A stretch of 39,233 nt of DNA, taken from Nemertoderma westbladi. Its lineage: Eukaryota > Xenacoelomorpha > Nemertodermatida > Nemertodermatidae. Below, one piece after another: positions 19,622 to 34,436 of the stretch; within the stretch, counting starts at the first letter, position 1, and every line of letters starts with the position of its first letter. The stretch is from assembly GCA_032718475.1 (NCBI GenBank), contig JAUCBJ010002498.1, positions 1-39,233 on the forward strand, given 5' to 3'. The position numbers and the translations under genes were made by a program. The notes under the pieces were generated by a model. It was not told the DNA's origin. It ran no database searches and saw only the letters and a list, made by a program, of their open reading frames with translations.

Positions 19622-19935
19622 GTTAGATTTCTTATATTAATTAATATACTATTGCAATATAGAGACATGGTAGGGTGGGGGGGGGGGGGGGGTTAGGAAT
19701 GAAGGCTTGGGATATTGATCTCATAGAATCAACAATTAAACTTTTGATTAAGGGAAAGGAGCAGGTTACAGTGGCATGTTATTGTAACCAAAATAATAAA
19801 CGAGAGTCAATAACCAACAACGGCACTGATTAATTTTTCTCGTATTAAGATGTGTTAATTTATTTTTGCATTTCTTTAAAATAATTTTTTGTTTGTATTT
19901 TATTTTGTTTTGTTTGTTTTATGTATTTGTTTGTA

Positions 19936-22900
19936 ATTATATTTACTACCATTGAACCCCCGTTTGTTACCAGTTATATGCCCCACTGGTAGTATTCTGG
20001 AACCTTAACTTCGTATGACTAAGTTATATCAAATAGACCACCAAGTAATTATATTTACTACACTTGTATCCCCGTTTGTTACCAGTTATATGCCACACTG
20101 GTAGTATTCTGGAACCTTAACTTCGTATGACTAAGTTATATCAAATAGACCACCAAGTAATTATATTTACTACACTTGTATCCCCGTTTGTTACCAGTTA
20201 TATGCCACACTGGTAGTATTCTGGAACCTTAACTTCGTATGACTAAGTTACATCAAATAGACCACCAAGTAATTATATTTACTACACTTGTATCCCCGTT
20301 TGTTACCAGTTATATGCCCCACTGGTAGTATTCTGGAACCTTAACTTCGTATGACTAAGTTATATCAAATAGACCACCAAGTAATTATATTTACTACACT
20401 TGTATCCCCGTTTGTTACCAGTTATATGCCACACTGGTAGTATTCTGGAACCTTAACTTCGTATGACTAAGTTATATCAAATAGACCACCAAGTAATTAT
20501 ATTTACTACCATTGTACCCCCGTTTGTTACCAGTTATATGCCACACTGGTAGTATTCTGGAACCTTAACTTCGTATGACTAAGTTATATCAAATAGACCA
20601 CCAAGTAATTATATTTACTACACTTGTATCCCCGTTTGTTACCAGTTGTATGCCCCACTGGTAGTATTCTGGAACCTTAACTTCGTATGACTAAGTTATA
20701 TCAAATAGACCACCAAGTAATTATATTTACTACACTTGTATCCCCGTTTGTTACCAGTTATATGCCCCACTGGTAGTATTCTGGAACCTTAACTTCGTAT
20801 GACTAAGTTATATCAAATAGACCACCAAGTAATTATATTTACTACCATTGAACCCCCGTTTGTTACCAATTGTATGCCATACTGGTAGTATTCTGGAACC
20901 TTAACTTCGTATGACTAAGTTATATCAAATAGACCACCAAGTAATTATATTTACTACCATTGTACCCCCGTTTGTTACCAGTTATATGCCACACTGGTAG
21001 TATTCTGGAACCTTAACTTCGTATGACTAAGTTATATCAAATAGACCACCAAGTAATTATATTTACTACACTTGTATCCCCGTTTGTTACCAGTTATATG
21101 CCCCACTGGTAGTATTCTGGAACCTTAACTTCGTATGACTAAGTTATATCAAATAGACCACCAAGTAATTATATTTACTACCATTGTACCCCCGTTTGTT
21201 ACCAGTTGTATGCCATACTGGTAGTATTCTGGAACCTTAACTTCGTATGACTAAGTTATATCAAATAGACCACCAAGTAATTATATTTACTACCACTTGT
21301 ACCCCCGTTTGTTACCAGTTATATGCCACACTGGTAGTATTCTGGAACCTTAACTTCGTATGACTAAGTTATATCAAATAGACCACCAAGTAATTATATT
21401 TACTACCATTGTATCCCCGTTTGTTACCAGTTATATGCCACACTGGTAGTATTCTGGAACCTTAACTTCGTATGACTAAGTTATATCAAATAGACCACCA
21501 AGTAATTATATTTACTACCATTGAACCCCCGTTTGTTACCAATTGTATGCCATACTGGTAGTATTCTGGAACCTTAACTTCGTATGACTAAGTTATATCA
21601 AATAGACCACCAAGTAATTATATTTACTACACTTGTATCCCCGTTTGTTACCAGTTATATGCCATGCTGGTAGTATTCTGGAACCTTAACTTCGTATGAC
21701 TAAGTTATATCAAATAGACCACCAAGTAATTATATTTACTACACTTGTATCCCCGTTTGTTACCAGTTATATGCCACACTGGTAGTATTCTGGAACCTTA
21801 ACTTCGTATGACTAAGTTATATCAAATAGACCACCAAGTAATTATATTTACTACCATTGAACCCCCGTTTGTTACCAATTGTATGCCATGCTGGTAGTAT
21901 TCTGGAACCTTTACTTCGTATGACTAAGTTATATCAAATAGACCACCAAGTAATTATATTTACTACACTTGTATCCCCGTTTGTTACCAGTTATATGCCA
22001 CACTGGTAGTATTCTGGAACCTTAACTTCGTATGACTAAGTTATATCAAATAGACCACCAAGTAATTATATTTACTACACTTGTATCCCCGTTTGTTACC
22101 AGTTATATGCCCCACTGGTAGTATTCTGGAACCTTAACTTCGTATGACTAAGTTATATCAAATAGACCACCAAGTAATTATATTTACTACCATTGAACCC
22201 CCGTTTGTTACCAATTGTATGCCATGCTGGTAGTATTCTGGAACCTTTACTTCGTATGACTAAGTTATATCAAATAGACCACCAAGTAATTATATTTACT
22301 ACACTTGTATCCCCGTTTGTTACCAGTTATATGCCATGCTGGTAGTATTCTGGAACCTTTACTTCGTATGACTAAGTTATATCAAATCGACCACCAAGTA
22401 ATTATATTTACTACACTTGTATCCCCGTTTTTACCAGTTATATGCCTCACTGGTAGTATTCTGGAACCTTAACTTCGTATGACTAAGTTATATCAAATAG
22501 ACCACCAAGTAATTATATTTACTACACTTGTATCCCCATTTGTTACCAGTTATATGCCCCACTGGTAGTATTCTGGAACCTTAACTTCGTATGACTAAGT
22601 TATATCAAATCGACCACCAAGTAATTATATTTACTACCATTGAACCCCCGTTTGTTACCAATTGTATGCCATGCTGGTAGTATTCTGGAACCTTTACTTC
22701 GTATGACTAAGTTATATCAAATAGACCACCAAGTAATTATATTTACTACCATTGTATCCCCGTTTGTTACCAGTTATATGCCTCACTGGTAGTATTCTGG
22801 AACCTTAACTTCGTATGACTAAGTTATATCAAATAGACCACCAAGTAATTATATTTACTACACTTGTATCCCCGTTTGTTACCAGTTATATGCCGCGCTT

Positions 22901-25900
22901 GTAGTATTCTGGAACCTTTACTTCGTATGACTAAGTTATATCAAATAGACCACCAAGTAATTATATTTACTACCATTGTATCCCCGTTTGTTACCAGTTA
23001 TATGCCGCGCTGGTAGTATTCTGGAACCTTAACTTCGTATGACTACTTTATATCAAATAGACCACCAAGTAATTATATTTACTACCATTGTATCCCCGTT
23101 TGTTACCAGTTATATGCCCCACTGGTAGTATTCTGGAACCTTAACTTCGTATGACTACGTTATATCAAATAGACCACCAAGTAATTATATTTACTACCAT
23201 TGTATCCCCGTTTGTTACCAGTTGTATGCCCCACTGGTAGTATTCTGGAACCTTAACTTCGTATGACTAAGTTATATCAAATAGACCACCAAGTAATTAT
23301 ATTTACTACCATTGTATCCCCGTTTGTTACCAGTTGTATGCCATACTGGTAGTATTCTGGAACCTTAACTTCGTATGACTAAGTTATATCAAATAGACCA
23401 CCAAGTAATTATATTTACTACCATTGTATCCCCGTTTGTTACCAGTTATATGCCCCACTGGTAGTATTCTGGAACCTTAACTTCGTATGACTAAGTTATA
23501 TCAAATAGACCACCAAGTAATTATATTTACTACCATTGTATCCCCGTTTGTTACCAGTTATATGCCACACTGGTAGTATTCTGGAACCTTAACTTCGTAT
23601 GACTAAGTTATATCAAATAGACCACCAAGTAATTATATTTACTACCATTGTATCCCCGTTTGTTACCAGTTATATGCCCCACTGGTAGTATTCTGGAACC
23701 TTAACTTCGTATGACTAAGTTATATCAAATAGACCACCAAGTAATTATATTTACTACCATTGTATCCCCGTTTGTTACCAGTTATATGCCTCACTGGTAG
23801 TATTCTGGAACCTTAACTTCGTATGACTAAGTTATATCAAATAGACCACCAAGTAATTATATTTACTACCATTGTATCCCCGTTTGTTACCAGTTATATG
23901 CCACACTGGTAGTATTCTGGAACCTTAACTTCGTATGACTAAGTTATATCAAATAGACCACCAAGTAATTATATTTACTACCATTGTATCCCCGTTTGTT
24001 ACCAGTTGTATGCCCCACTGGTAGTATTCTGGAACCTTAACTTCGTATGACTAAGTTATATCAAATAGACCACCAAGTAATTATATTTACTACCATTGTA
24101 CCCCCGTTTGTTACCAGTTGTATGCCATACTGGTAGTATTCTGGAACCTTAACTTCGTATGACTAAGTTATATCAAATAGACCACCAAGTAATTATATTT
24201 ACTACCATTGTATCCCCGTTTGTTACCAGTTGTATGCCATACTGGTAGTATTCTGGAACCTTAACTTCGTATGACTAAGTTATATCAAATAGACCACCAA
24301 GTAATTATATTTACTACCATTGTATCCCCGTTTGTTACCAGTTGTATGCCATACTGGTAGTATTCTGGAACCTTAACTTCGTATGACTAAGTTATATCAA
24401 ATAGACCACCAAGTAATTATATTTACTACCATTGTATCCCCGTTTGTTACCAGTTGTATGCCACACTGGTAGTATTCTGGAACCTTAACTTCGTATGACT
24501 AAGTTATATCAAATAGACCACCAAGTAATTATATTTACTACCATTGTATCCCCGTTTGTTACCAGTTGTATGCCATACTGGTAGTATTCTGGAACCTTAA
24601 CTTCGTATGACTAAGTTATATCAAATAGACCACCAAGTAATTATATTTACTACCATTGTATCCCCGTTTGTTACCAGTTGTATGCCATACTGGTAGTATT
24701 CTGGAACCTTAACTTCGTATGACTAAGTTATATCAAATAGACCACCAAGTAATTATATTTACTACCATTGTATCCCCGTTTGTTACCAGTTGTATGCCAT
24801 ACTGGTAGTATTCTGGAACCTTAACTTCGTATGACTAAGTTATATCAAATAGACCACCAAGTAATTATATTTACTACCATTGTATCCCCGTTTGTTACCA
24901 GTTGTATGCCATACTGGTAGTATTCTGGAACCTTAACTTCGTATGACTAAGTTATATCAAATAGACCACCAAGTAATTATATTTACTACCATTGTATCCC
25001 CGTTTGTTACCAGTTGTATGCCATACTGGTAGTATTCTGGAACCTTAACTTCGTATGACTAAGTTATATCAAATAGACCACCAAGTAATTATATTTACTA
25101 CCATTGTATCCCCGTTTGTTACCAGTTGTATGCCATACTGGTAGTATTCTGGAACCTTAACTTCGTATGACTAAGTTATATCAAATAGACCACCAAGTAA
25201 TTATATTTACTACCATTGTATCCCCGTTTGTTACCAGTTGTATGCCATACTGGTAGTATTCTGGAACCTTAACTTCGTATGACTAAGTTATATCAAATAG
25301 ACCACCAAGTAATTATATTTACTACCATTGTATCCCCGTTTGTTACCAGTTGTATGCCATACTGGTAGTATTCTGGAACCTTAACTTCGTATGACTAAGT
25401 TATATCAAATAGACCACCAAGTAATTATATTTACTACCATTGTATCCCCGTTTGTTACCAGTTGTATGCCATCACTGGTAGTATTCTGGAACCTTAACTT
25501 CGTATGACTAAGTTATATCAAATAGACCACCAAGTAATTATATTTACTACCATTGTATCCCCGTTTGTTACCAGTTGTATGCCTCGCTGGTAGTATTCTG
25601 GAACCTTAACTTCTGTATGACTAAGTTATATCAAATAGACCACCAAGTAATTATATTTACTACCATTGTATCCCCGTTTGTTACCAGTTGTATGCCATCA
25701 CTGGTAGTATTCTGGAACCTTAACTTCGTATGACTAAGTTATATCAAATAGACCACCAAGTAATTATATTTACTACCATTGTATCCCCGTTTGTTACCAG
25801 TTGTATGCCATACTGGTAGTATTCTGGAACCTTAACTTCGTATGACTAAGTTATATCAAATAGACCACCAAGTAATTATATTTACTACCATTGTATCCCC

Positions 25901-28900
25901 GTTTGTTACCAGTTGTATGCCATACTGGTAGTATTCTGGAACCTTAACTTCGTATGACTAAGTTATATCAAATAGACCACCAAGTAATTATATTTACTAC
26001 CATTGTATCCCCGTTTGTTACCAGTTGTATGCCTCACTGGTAGTATTCTGGAACCTTAACTTCGTATGACTAAGTTATATCAAATAGACCACCAAGTAAT
26101 TATATTTACTACCATTGTATCCCCGTTTGTTACCAGTTGTATGCCATACTGGTAGTATTCTGGAACCCTAACTTCGTATGACTAAGTTATATCAAATAGA
26201 CCACCAAGTAATTATATTTACTACCATTGTATCCCCGTTTGTTACCAGTTGTATGCCATACTGGTAGTATTCTGGAACCTTAACTTCGTATGACTAAGTT
26301 ATATCAAATAGACCACCAAGTAATTATATTTACTACCATTGTATCCCCGTTTGTTACCAGTTATATGCCACACTGGTAGTATTCTGGAACCTTAACTTCG
26401 TATGACTAAGTTATATCAAATAGACCACCAAGTAATTATATTTACTACCATTGTATCCCCGTTTGTTACCAGTTGTATGCCATACTGGTAGTATTCTGGA
26501 ACCTTAACTTCGTATGACTAAGTTATATCAAATAGACCACCAAGTAATTATATTTACTACCATTGTATCCCCGTTTGTTACCAGTTGTATGCCATACTGG
26601 TAGTATTCTGGAACCTTAACTTCGTATGACTAAGTTATATCAAATAGACCACCAAGTAATTATATTTACTACCATTGTATCCCCGTTTGTTACCAGTTGT
26701 ATGCCACACTGGTAGTATTCTGGAACCTTAACTTCGTATGACTAAGTTATATCAAATAGACCACCAAGTAATTATATTTACTACCATTGTATCCCCGTTT
26801 GTTACCAGTTGTATGCCCTACTGGTAGTATTCTGGAACCTTAACTTCGTATGACTAAGTTATATCAAATAGACCACCAAGTAATTATATTTACTACCATT
26901 GTATCCCCGTTTGTTACCAGTTGTATGCCATACTGGTAGTATTCTGGAACCTTAACTTCGTATGACTAAGTTATATCAAATAGACCACCAAGTAATTATA
27001 TTTACTACCATTGTATCCCCGTTTGTTACCAGTTATATGCCCCACTGGTAGTATTCTGGAACCTTAACTTCGTATGACTAAGTTATATCAAATAGACCAC
27101 CAAGTAATTATATTTACTACCATTGTATCCCCGTTTGTTACCAGTTGTATGCCCCACTGGTAGTATTCTGGAACCTTAACTTCGTATGACTAAGTTATAT
27201 CAAATAGACCACCAAGTAATTATATTTACTACCATTGTATCCCCGTTTGTTACCAGTTGTATGCCATACTGGTAGTATTCTGGAACCTTTACTTCGTATG
27301 ACTAAGTTATATCAAATAGACCACCAAGTAATTATATTTACTACCACTTGTATCCCCGTTTGTTACCAGTTGTATGCCCCACTGGTAGTATTCTGGAACC
27401 TTAACTTCGTTTGACTAAGTTATATCAAATAGACCACCAAGTAATTATATTTACTACCACTTGTATCCCCATTTGTTACCAGTTATATGCCCCACTGGTG
27501 TATTCTGGAACCTTAACTTCGTATGACTAAGTTATATCAAATAGACCACCAAGTAATTATATTTACTACAGTTGTATCCCCATTTGTTACCAGTTATATG
27601 CCACACTGGTAGTATTCTGGAACCTTAACTTCGTATGACTAAGTTATATGCCGCGCTGGTAGTATTCTGGAACCTTAACTTCGAATGACTAAGTTATATG
27701 CCGCGCTGGTAGTATTCTGGAACCTTAACTTCGTATGACTAAGTTATATGCCGCGATTGTAGTATTCTGGAACCTTAACTTCGTATGACTAAGTTATACC
27801 AAATAGACCACCAAGTAATTATATTTACTACCATTGTATCCCCGTTTGTTACCAGTTATATGCCCCACTGGTAGTATTCTGGAACCTTAACTTCGTATGA
27901 CTAAGTTATATGCCGCGATTGTAGTATTCTGGAACCTTAACTTCGTATGACTAAGTTATACCAAATAGACCACCAAGTAATTATATTTACTACCATTGTA
28001 TCCCCATTTGTTACCAGTTATATGCCGCGCTTGTAGTATTCTGGAACCTTAACTTCGTATGACTAAGTTATATCAAATAGACCACCAAGTAAATATATTT
28101 ACTACACTTGTATCCCCATTTGTTACCAGTTATATGCCCCACTGGTAGTATTCTGGAACCTTAACTTCGTATGACTAAGTTATATCAAATAGACCACCAA
28201 GTAATTATATTTACTACACTTGTATCCCCATTTGTTACCAGTTATATGCCACACTGGTAGTATTCTGGAACCTTAACTTTGTATGACTAAGTTATATCAA
28301 ATAGACCACCAAGTAATTATATTTACTACCATTGTATCCCCGTTTGTTACCAGTTATATGCCCCACTGGTAGTATTCTGGAACCTTAACTTCGTATGACT
28401 AAGTTATATGCCGCGATTGTAGTATTCTGGAACCTTAACTTCGTATGACTAAGTTATACCAAATAGACCACCAAGTAATTATATTTACTACACTTGTATC
28501 CCCATTTGTTACCAGTTATATGCCCCACTGGTAGTATTCTGGAACCTTAACTTCGTATGACTAAGTTATATCAAATAGACCACCAAGTAATTATATTTAC
28601 TACACTTGTATCCCCATTTGTTACCAGTTATATGCCCCACTGGTAGTATTCTGGAACCTTAACTTCGTATGACTAAGTTATATCAAATAGACCACCAAGT
28701 AATTATATTTACTACACTTGTATCCCCATTTGTTACCAGTTATATGCCACACTGGTAGTATTCTGGAACCTTAACTTCGTATGACTAAGTTATATCAAAT
28801 AGACCACCAAGTAATTATATTTACTACACTTGTATCCCCATTTGTTACCAGTTATATGCCCCACTGGTAGTATTCTGGAACCTTAACTTCGTATGACTAA

Positions 28901-31900
28901 GTTATATCAAATAGACCACCAAGTAATTATATTTACTACACTTGTATCCCCATTTGTTACCAGTTATATGCCCCACTGGTAGTATTCTGGAACCTTAACT
29001 TCGTATGACTAAGTTATATCAAATAGACCACCAAGTAATTATATTTACTACACTTGTATCCCCATTTGTTACCAGTTATATGCCACACTGGTAGTATTCT
29101 GGAACCTTAACTTTGTATGACTAAGTTATATCAAATAGACCACCAAGTAATTATATTTACTACCATTGTATCCCCGTTTGTTACCAGTTATATGCCCCAC
29201 TGGTAGTATTCTGGAACCTTAACTTCGTATGACTAAGTTATATGCCGCGATTGTAGTATTCTGGAACCTTAACTTCGTATGACTAAGTTATACCAAATAG
29301 ACCACCAAGTAATTATATTTACTACCATTGTATCCCCATTTGTTACCAGTTATATGCCGCGCTTTTAGTATTCTGGAACCTTAACTTCGTATGACTAAGT
29401 TATATCAAATAGACCACCAAGTAAATATATTTACTACACTTGTATCCCCATTTGTTACCAGTTATATGCCCCACTGGTAGTATTCTGGAACCTTAACTTC
29501 GTATGACTAAGTTATATCAAATAGACCACCAAGTAATTATATTTACTACACTTGTATCCCCATTTGTTACCAGTTATATGCCCCACTGGTAGTATTCTGG
29601 AACCTTAACTTCGTATGACTAAGTTATATCAAATAGACCACCAAGTAATTATATTTACTACACTTGTATCCCCATTTGTTACCAGTTATATGCCACACTG
29701 GTAGTATTCTGGAACCTTAACTTCGTATGACTAAGTTATATGCCGCACTGGTAGTATTCTGGAACCTTAACTTTGTATGACTAAGTTATATCAAATAGAC
29801 CACCAAGTAATTATATTTACTACCATTGTATCACCGTTTGTTACCAGTTATATGCCCCACTGGTAGTATTCTGGAACCTTAACTTCGTATGACTAAGTTA
29901 TATCAAATAGACCACCAAGTAATTATATTTACTACCATTGTATCACCGTTTGTTACCAGTTATATGCCCCACTGGTAGTATTCTGGAACCTTAACTTCGT
30001 ATGACTAAGTTATATCAAATAGACCACCAAGTAATTATATTTACTACCATTGTATCCCCGTTTGTTACCAGTTATATGCCTCACTGGTAGTATTCTGGAA
30101 CCTTAACTTCGTATGACTAAGTTATATGCCGCGCTTGTAGTATTCTGGAACCTTAACTTCGTATGACTAAGTTATATGCCGCACTGGTAGTATTCTGGAA
30201 CCTTAACTTTGTATGACTAAGTTATATCAAATAGACCACCAAGTAATTATATTTACTACCATTGTATCACCGTTTGTTACCAGTTATATGCCCCACTGGT
30301 AGTATTCTGGAACCTTAACTTCGTATGACTAAGTTATATCAAATAGACCACCAAGTAATTATATTTACTACCATTGTATCACCGTTTGTTACCAGTTATA
30401 TGCCCCACTGGTAGTATTCTGGAACCTTAACTTCGTATGACTAAGTTATACCAAATAGACCACCAAGTAATTATATTTACTACACTTGTATCCCCATTTG
30501 TTACCAGTTGTATGCCGCGCTTGTAGTATTCTGGAACCTTAACTTCGTATGACTAAGTTATACCAAATAGACCACCAATTAATAATTATATTTACTACCA
30601 TTGTATCCCCGTTTGTTACCAGTTATATGCCTCACTGGTAGTATTCTGGAACCTTAACTTCGTATGACTAAGTTATATGCCGCGCTTGTAGTATTCTGGA
30701 ACCTTAACTTCGTATGACTAAGTTATATCAAATAGACCACCAAGTAATTATATTTACTACCATTGTATCCCCATTTGTTACCAGTTATATGCCCCACTGG
30801 TAGTATTCTGGAACCTTAACTTCGTATGACTAAGTTATATGCCGCGCTTGTTGTATTCTGGAACCTTACCTTCGTATGACTAAGTTATACCAAATAGACC
30901 ACCAAGTAATTATATTTACTACCATTGTATCCCCGTTTGTTACCAGTTATATGCCGCGCTTGTAGTATTCTGGAACCTTAACTTTGTATGACTAAGTTAT
31001 ATGCCGCGCTTGTAGTATTCTGGAACCTTAACTTCGTATGACTAAGTTATACCAAATAGACCACCAAGTAATTATATTTACTACCATTGTATCCCCGTTT
31101 GTTACCAGTTATATGCCGCGCTGGTAGTATTCTGGAACCTTAACTTTGTATGACAAAGTTATATGCCGCGCTTGTAGTATTCTGGAACCTTAACTTCGTA
31201 TGACTAAGTTATACCAAATAGACCACCAAGTAATTATATTTACTACCATTGTATCCCCGTTTGTTACCAGTTATATGCCGCGCTTGTAGTATTCTGGAAC
31301 CTTAACTTTGTATGAGTAAGTTATATGCCGCGCTTGTAGTATTCTGGAACCTTAACTTCGTATGACTAAGTTATACCAAATAGACCACCAAGTAATTATA
31401 TTTACTACCATTGTATCCCCGTTTGTTACCAGTTATATGCCGCGCTTGTAGTATTCTGGAACCTTAACTTTGTATGACTAAGTTATATGCCGCGCTTGTA
31501 GTATTCTGGAACCTTAACTTCGTATGACTAAGTTATACCAAATAGACCACCAAGTAATTATATTTACTACCATTGTATCCCCATTTGTTACCAGTTATAT
31601 GCCACACTGGTAGTATTCTGGAACCTTAACTTCGTATGACTAAGTTATATCAAATAGAGTAATCATATTTACTACCATTGTATCCCCATTTGTTACCAGT
31701 TATATGCCGCGCTGGTAGTATTCTGGAACCTTAACTTCGTATGACTAAGTTATATACCGCGTTGGTAGTATTCTGGAACCTTAACTTCGTATGACTAAGT
31801 TATACCAAATAGACCACCAATTAATAATTATATTTACTACCATTGTATCCCCGTTTGTTACCAGTTATATGCCTCACTGGTAGTATTCTGGAACCTTAAC

Positions 31901-34415
31901 TTCGTATGACTAAGTTATATGCCGCGCTTGTTGTATTCTGGAACCTTACCTTCGTATGACTAAGTTATACCAAATAGACCACCAAGTAATTATATTTACT
32001 ACACTTGTATCCCCGTTTGTTACCAGTTATATGCCATGCTGGTAGTATTCTGGAACCTTTACTTCGTATGACTAAGTTATATCAAATCGACCACCAAGTA
32101 ATTATATTTACTACACTTGTATCCCCGTTTTTACCAGTTATATGCCTCACTGGTAGTATTCTGGAACCTTAACTTCGTATGACTAAGTTATATCAAATAG
32201 ACCACCAAGTAATTATATTTACTACACTTGTATCCCCGTTTGTTACCAGTTATATGCCCCACTGGTAGTATTCTGGAACCTTAACTTCGTATGACTAAGT
32301 TATATCAAATAGACCACCAAGTAATTATATTTACTACCATTGTATCCCCATTTGTTACCAGTTATATGCCCCACTGGTAGTATTCTGGAACCTTAACTTC
32401 GTATGACTAAGTTATATGCCGCGCTTGTTGTATTCTGGAACCTTACCTTCGTATGACTAAGTTATACCAAATAGACCACCAAGTAATTATATTTACTACC
32501 ATTGTATCCCCGTTTGTTACCAGTTATATGCCGCGCTTGTAGTATTCTGGAACCTTAACTTTGTATGACTAAGTTATATGCCGCGCTTGTAGTATTCTGG
32601 AACCTTAACTTCGTATGACTAAGTTATACCAAATAGACCACCAAGTAATTATATTTACTACCATTGTATCCCCGTTTGTTACCAGTTATATGCCGCGCTG
32701 GTAGTATTCTGGAACCTTAACTTTGTATGACAAAGTTATATGCCGCGCTTGTAGTATTCTGGAACCTTAACTTCGTATGACTAAGTTATACCAAATAGAC
32801 CACCAAGTAATTATATTTACTACCATTGTATCCCCGTTTGTTACCAGTTATATGCCGCGCTTGTAGTATTCTGGAACCTTAACTTTGTATGACTAAGTTA
32901 TATGCCGCGCTTGTAGTATTCTGGAACCTTAACTTCGTATGACTAAGTTATACCAAATAGACCACCAAGTAATTATATTTACTACCATTGTATCCCCGTT
33001 TGTTACCAGTTATATGCCGCGCTTGTAGTATTCTGGAACCTTAACTTTGTATGACTAAGTTATATGCCGCGCTTGTAGTATTCTGGAACCTTAACTTCGT
33101 ATGACTAAGTTATACCAAATAGACCACCAAGTAATTATATTTACTACCATTGTATCCCCATTTGTTACCAGTTATATGCCACACTGGTAGTATTCTGGAA
33201 CCTTAACTTCGTATGACTAAGTTATATCAAATAGAGTAATCATATTTACTACCATTGTATCCCCATTTGTTACCAGTTATATGCCGCGCTGGTAGTATTC
33301 TGGAACCTTAACTTCGTATGACTAAGTTATATGCCGCGCTGGTAGTATTCTGGAACCTTAACTTCGTATGACTAAGTTATATCAAATAGACCACCAAGTA
33401 ATTATATTTACTACCATTGTATCCCCGTTTGTTACCAGTTATATGCAGCGCTGGTAGTATTCTGGAACCTTAACTTCGTATGACTAAGTTATATCAAATA
33501 GACCACCAAGTAATTATATTTACTACCATTGTATCCCCGTTTGTTACCAGTTATATGCAGCGCTGGTAGTATTCTGGAACCTTAACTTCGTATGACTAAG
33601 TTATATCAAATACACCACCAATTAATAATTATATTTACTACCATTGTATCCCCGTTTGTTACCAGTTATATGCCCCACTGGTAGTATTCTGGAATCTTAA
33701 CTTCGTATGACTAAGTTATATCAAATAGACCACCAATTAATAATTATATTTACTACCATTGTATCCCCATTTCTTACCAGTTGTATGCCACACTGGTAGT
33801 ATTCTGGAACCTTAACTTCGTATGACTAAGTTATATCAAATACACCACCAAGTAATTATATTTACTACCATTGTATCCCCGTTTGTTACCAGTTATATGC
33901 AGCGCTGGTAGTATTCTGGAACCTTAACTTTGTATGACTAAGTTATATCAAATACACCACCAAATAATAATTATATTTACTACCATTGTATCCCCGTTTG
34001 TTACCAGTTATATGCCCCACTGGTAGTATTCTGGAATCTTAACTTCGTATGACTAAGTTATATCAAATAGACCACCAATTAATAATTATATTTACTACCA
34101 TTGTATCCCCATATCTTACCAGTTGTATGCCACACTGGTAGTATTCTGGAACCTTAACTTCGTATGACTAAGTTATATCAAATAGACCACCAATTAATAA
34201 TTATATTTACTACCATTGTATCCCCATTTCTTACCAGTTGTATGCCACACTGGTAGTATTCTGGAACCTTAACTTCGTATGACTAAGTTATATCAAATAG
34301 ACCACCAAGTAATTATATTTACTACACTTGTATCCCCGTTTGTTACCAGTTGTCTGCCATACTGGTAGTATTCTGGAACCTTAACTTCGTATGACTAAGT
34401 TATATCAAATAGACT
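19936..34415 (+). repeat. 112-bp satellite-like array, about 129 units (14.5 kb)
   Basis: The unit contains TAATTATATTTACTACCATT, GTATCCCCGTTTGTTACCAG, TTGTATGCCATACTGGTAGT, ATTCTGGAACCTTAACTTCG and TATGACTAAGTTATATCAAA; the period is 112 bp (e.g. 20041 to 20153). Each unit has three short inverted repeats: TACCAGT-N10-ACTGGTA, TAACTT-N9-AAGTTA and AGTAA-N6-TTACT. Structure varies along the array: mixed variants at 19.9-23 kb, very homogeneous at about 24-27.2 kb, and from 27.6 kb a compound of 112-bp and 50-bp units. All units are head to tail in an intron of the OTU gene. No frame stays open through it. Confidence 0.95.
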
Positions 34416-34436
34416 ACGTATTTAGATGCATTAGAT
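34416..34436 (+). repeat. Start of a short TTAGATGCA-type repeat
   Basis: Between the last 112-bp unit and the third 68-bp array, TAGATGCA is repeated three times with small changes (to about 34448). It marks the junction of two arrays. Confidence 0.5.

Larger units (their letters stand above)
18885..19935 (+). repeat. Tandem duplication of a block containing exon 2
   Basis: Two near-identical blocks about 454 bp apart, plus a third truncated one. Each begins with a 68-bp-family module (near 18890, 19327 and 19747: TTACA.TGGCAT..TTAT..TAACC then AACAATAAAC). The first two then contain the exon-2 acceptor, the 99-bp exon, the donor and a poly-G run (19217-19236, 19677-19692). The third stops after GTTTGTATTTTATT near 19905 and merges into the 112-bp array before the exon would begin. 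Confidence 0.8.

Noticed and set aside
20108-20140. loxP-like half sites (TAACTTCGTAT and AAGTTAT) in every 112-bp unit
   Set aside because: TAACTTCGTAT matches 11 of 13 bases of a lox half site, but the second arm is a poor match and overlaps the first with no 8-bp spacer, so it cannot form a lox site. No recombinase is present.
19936-34415. CRISPR-like repeat array
   Set aside because: Units are contiguous 112-bp repeats with no unique spacers, no cas genes and a eukaryotic setting; it is a satellite-type tandem array.
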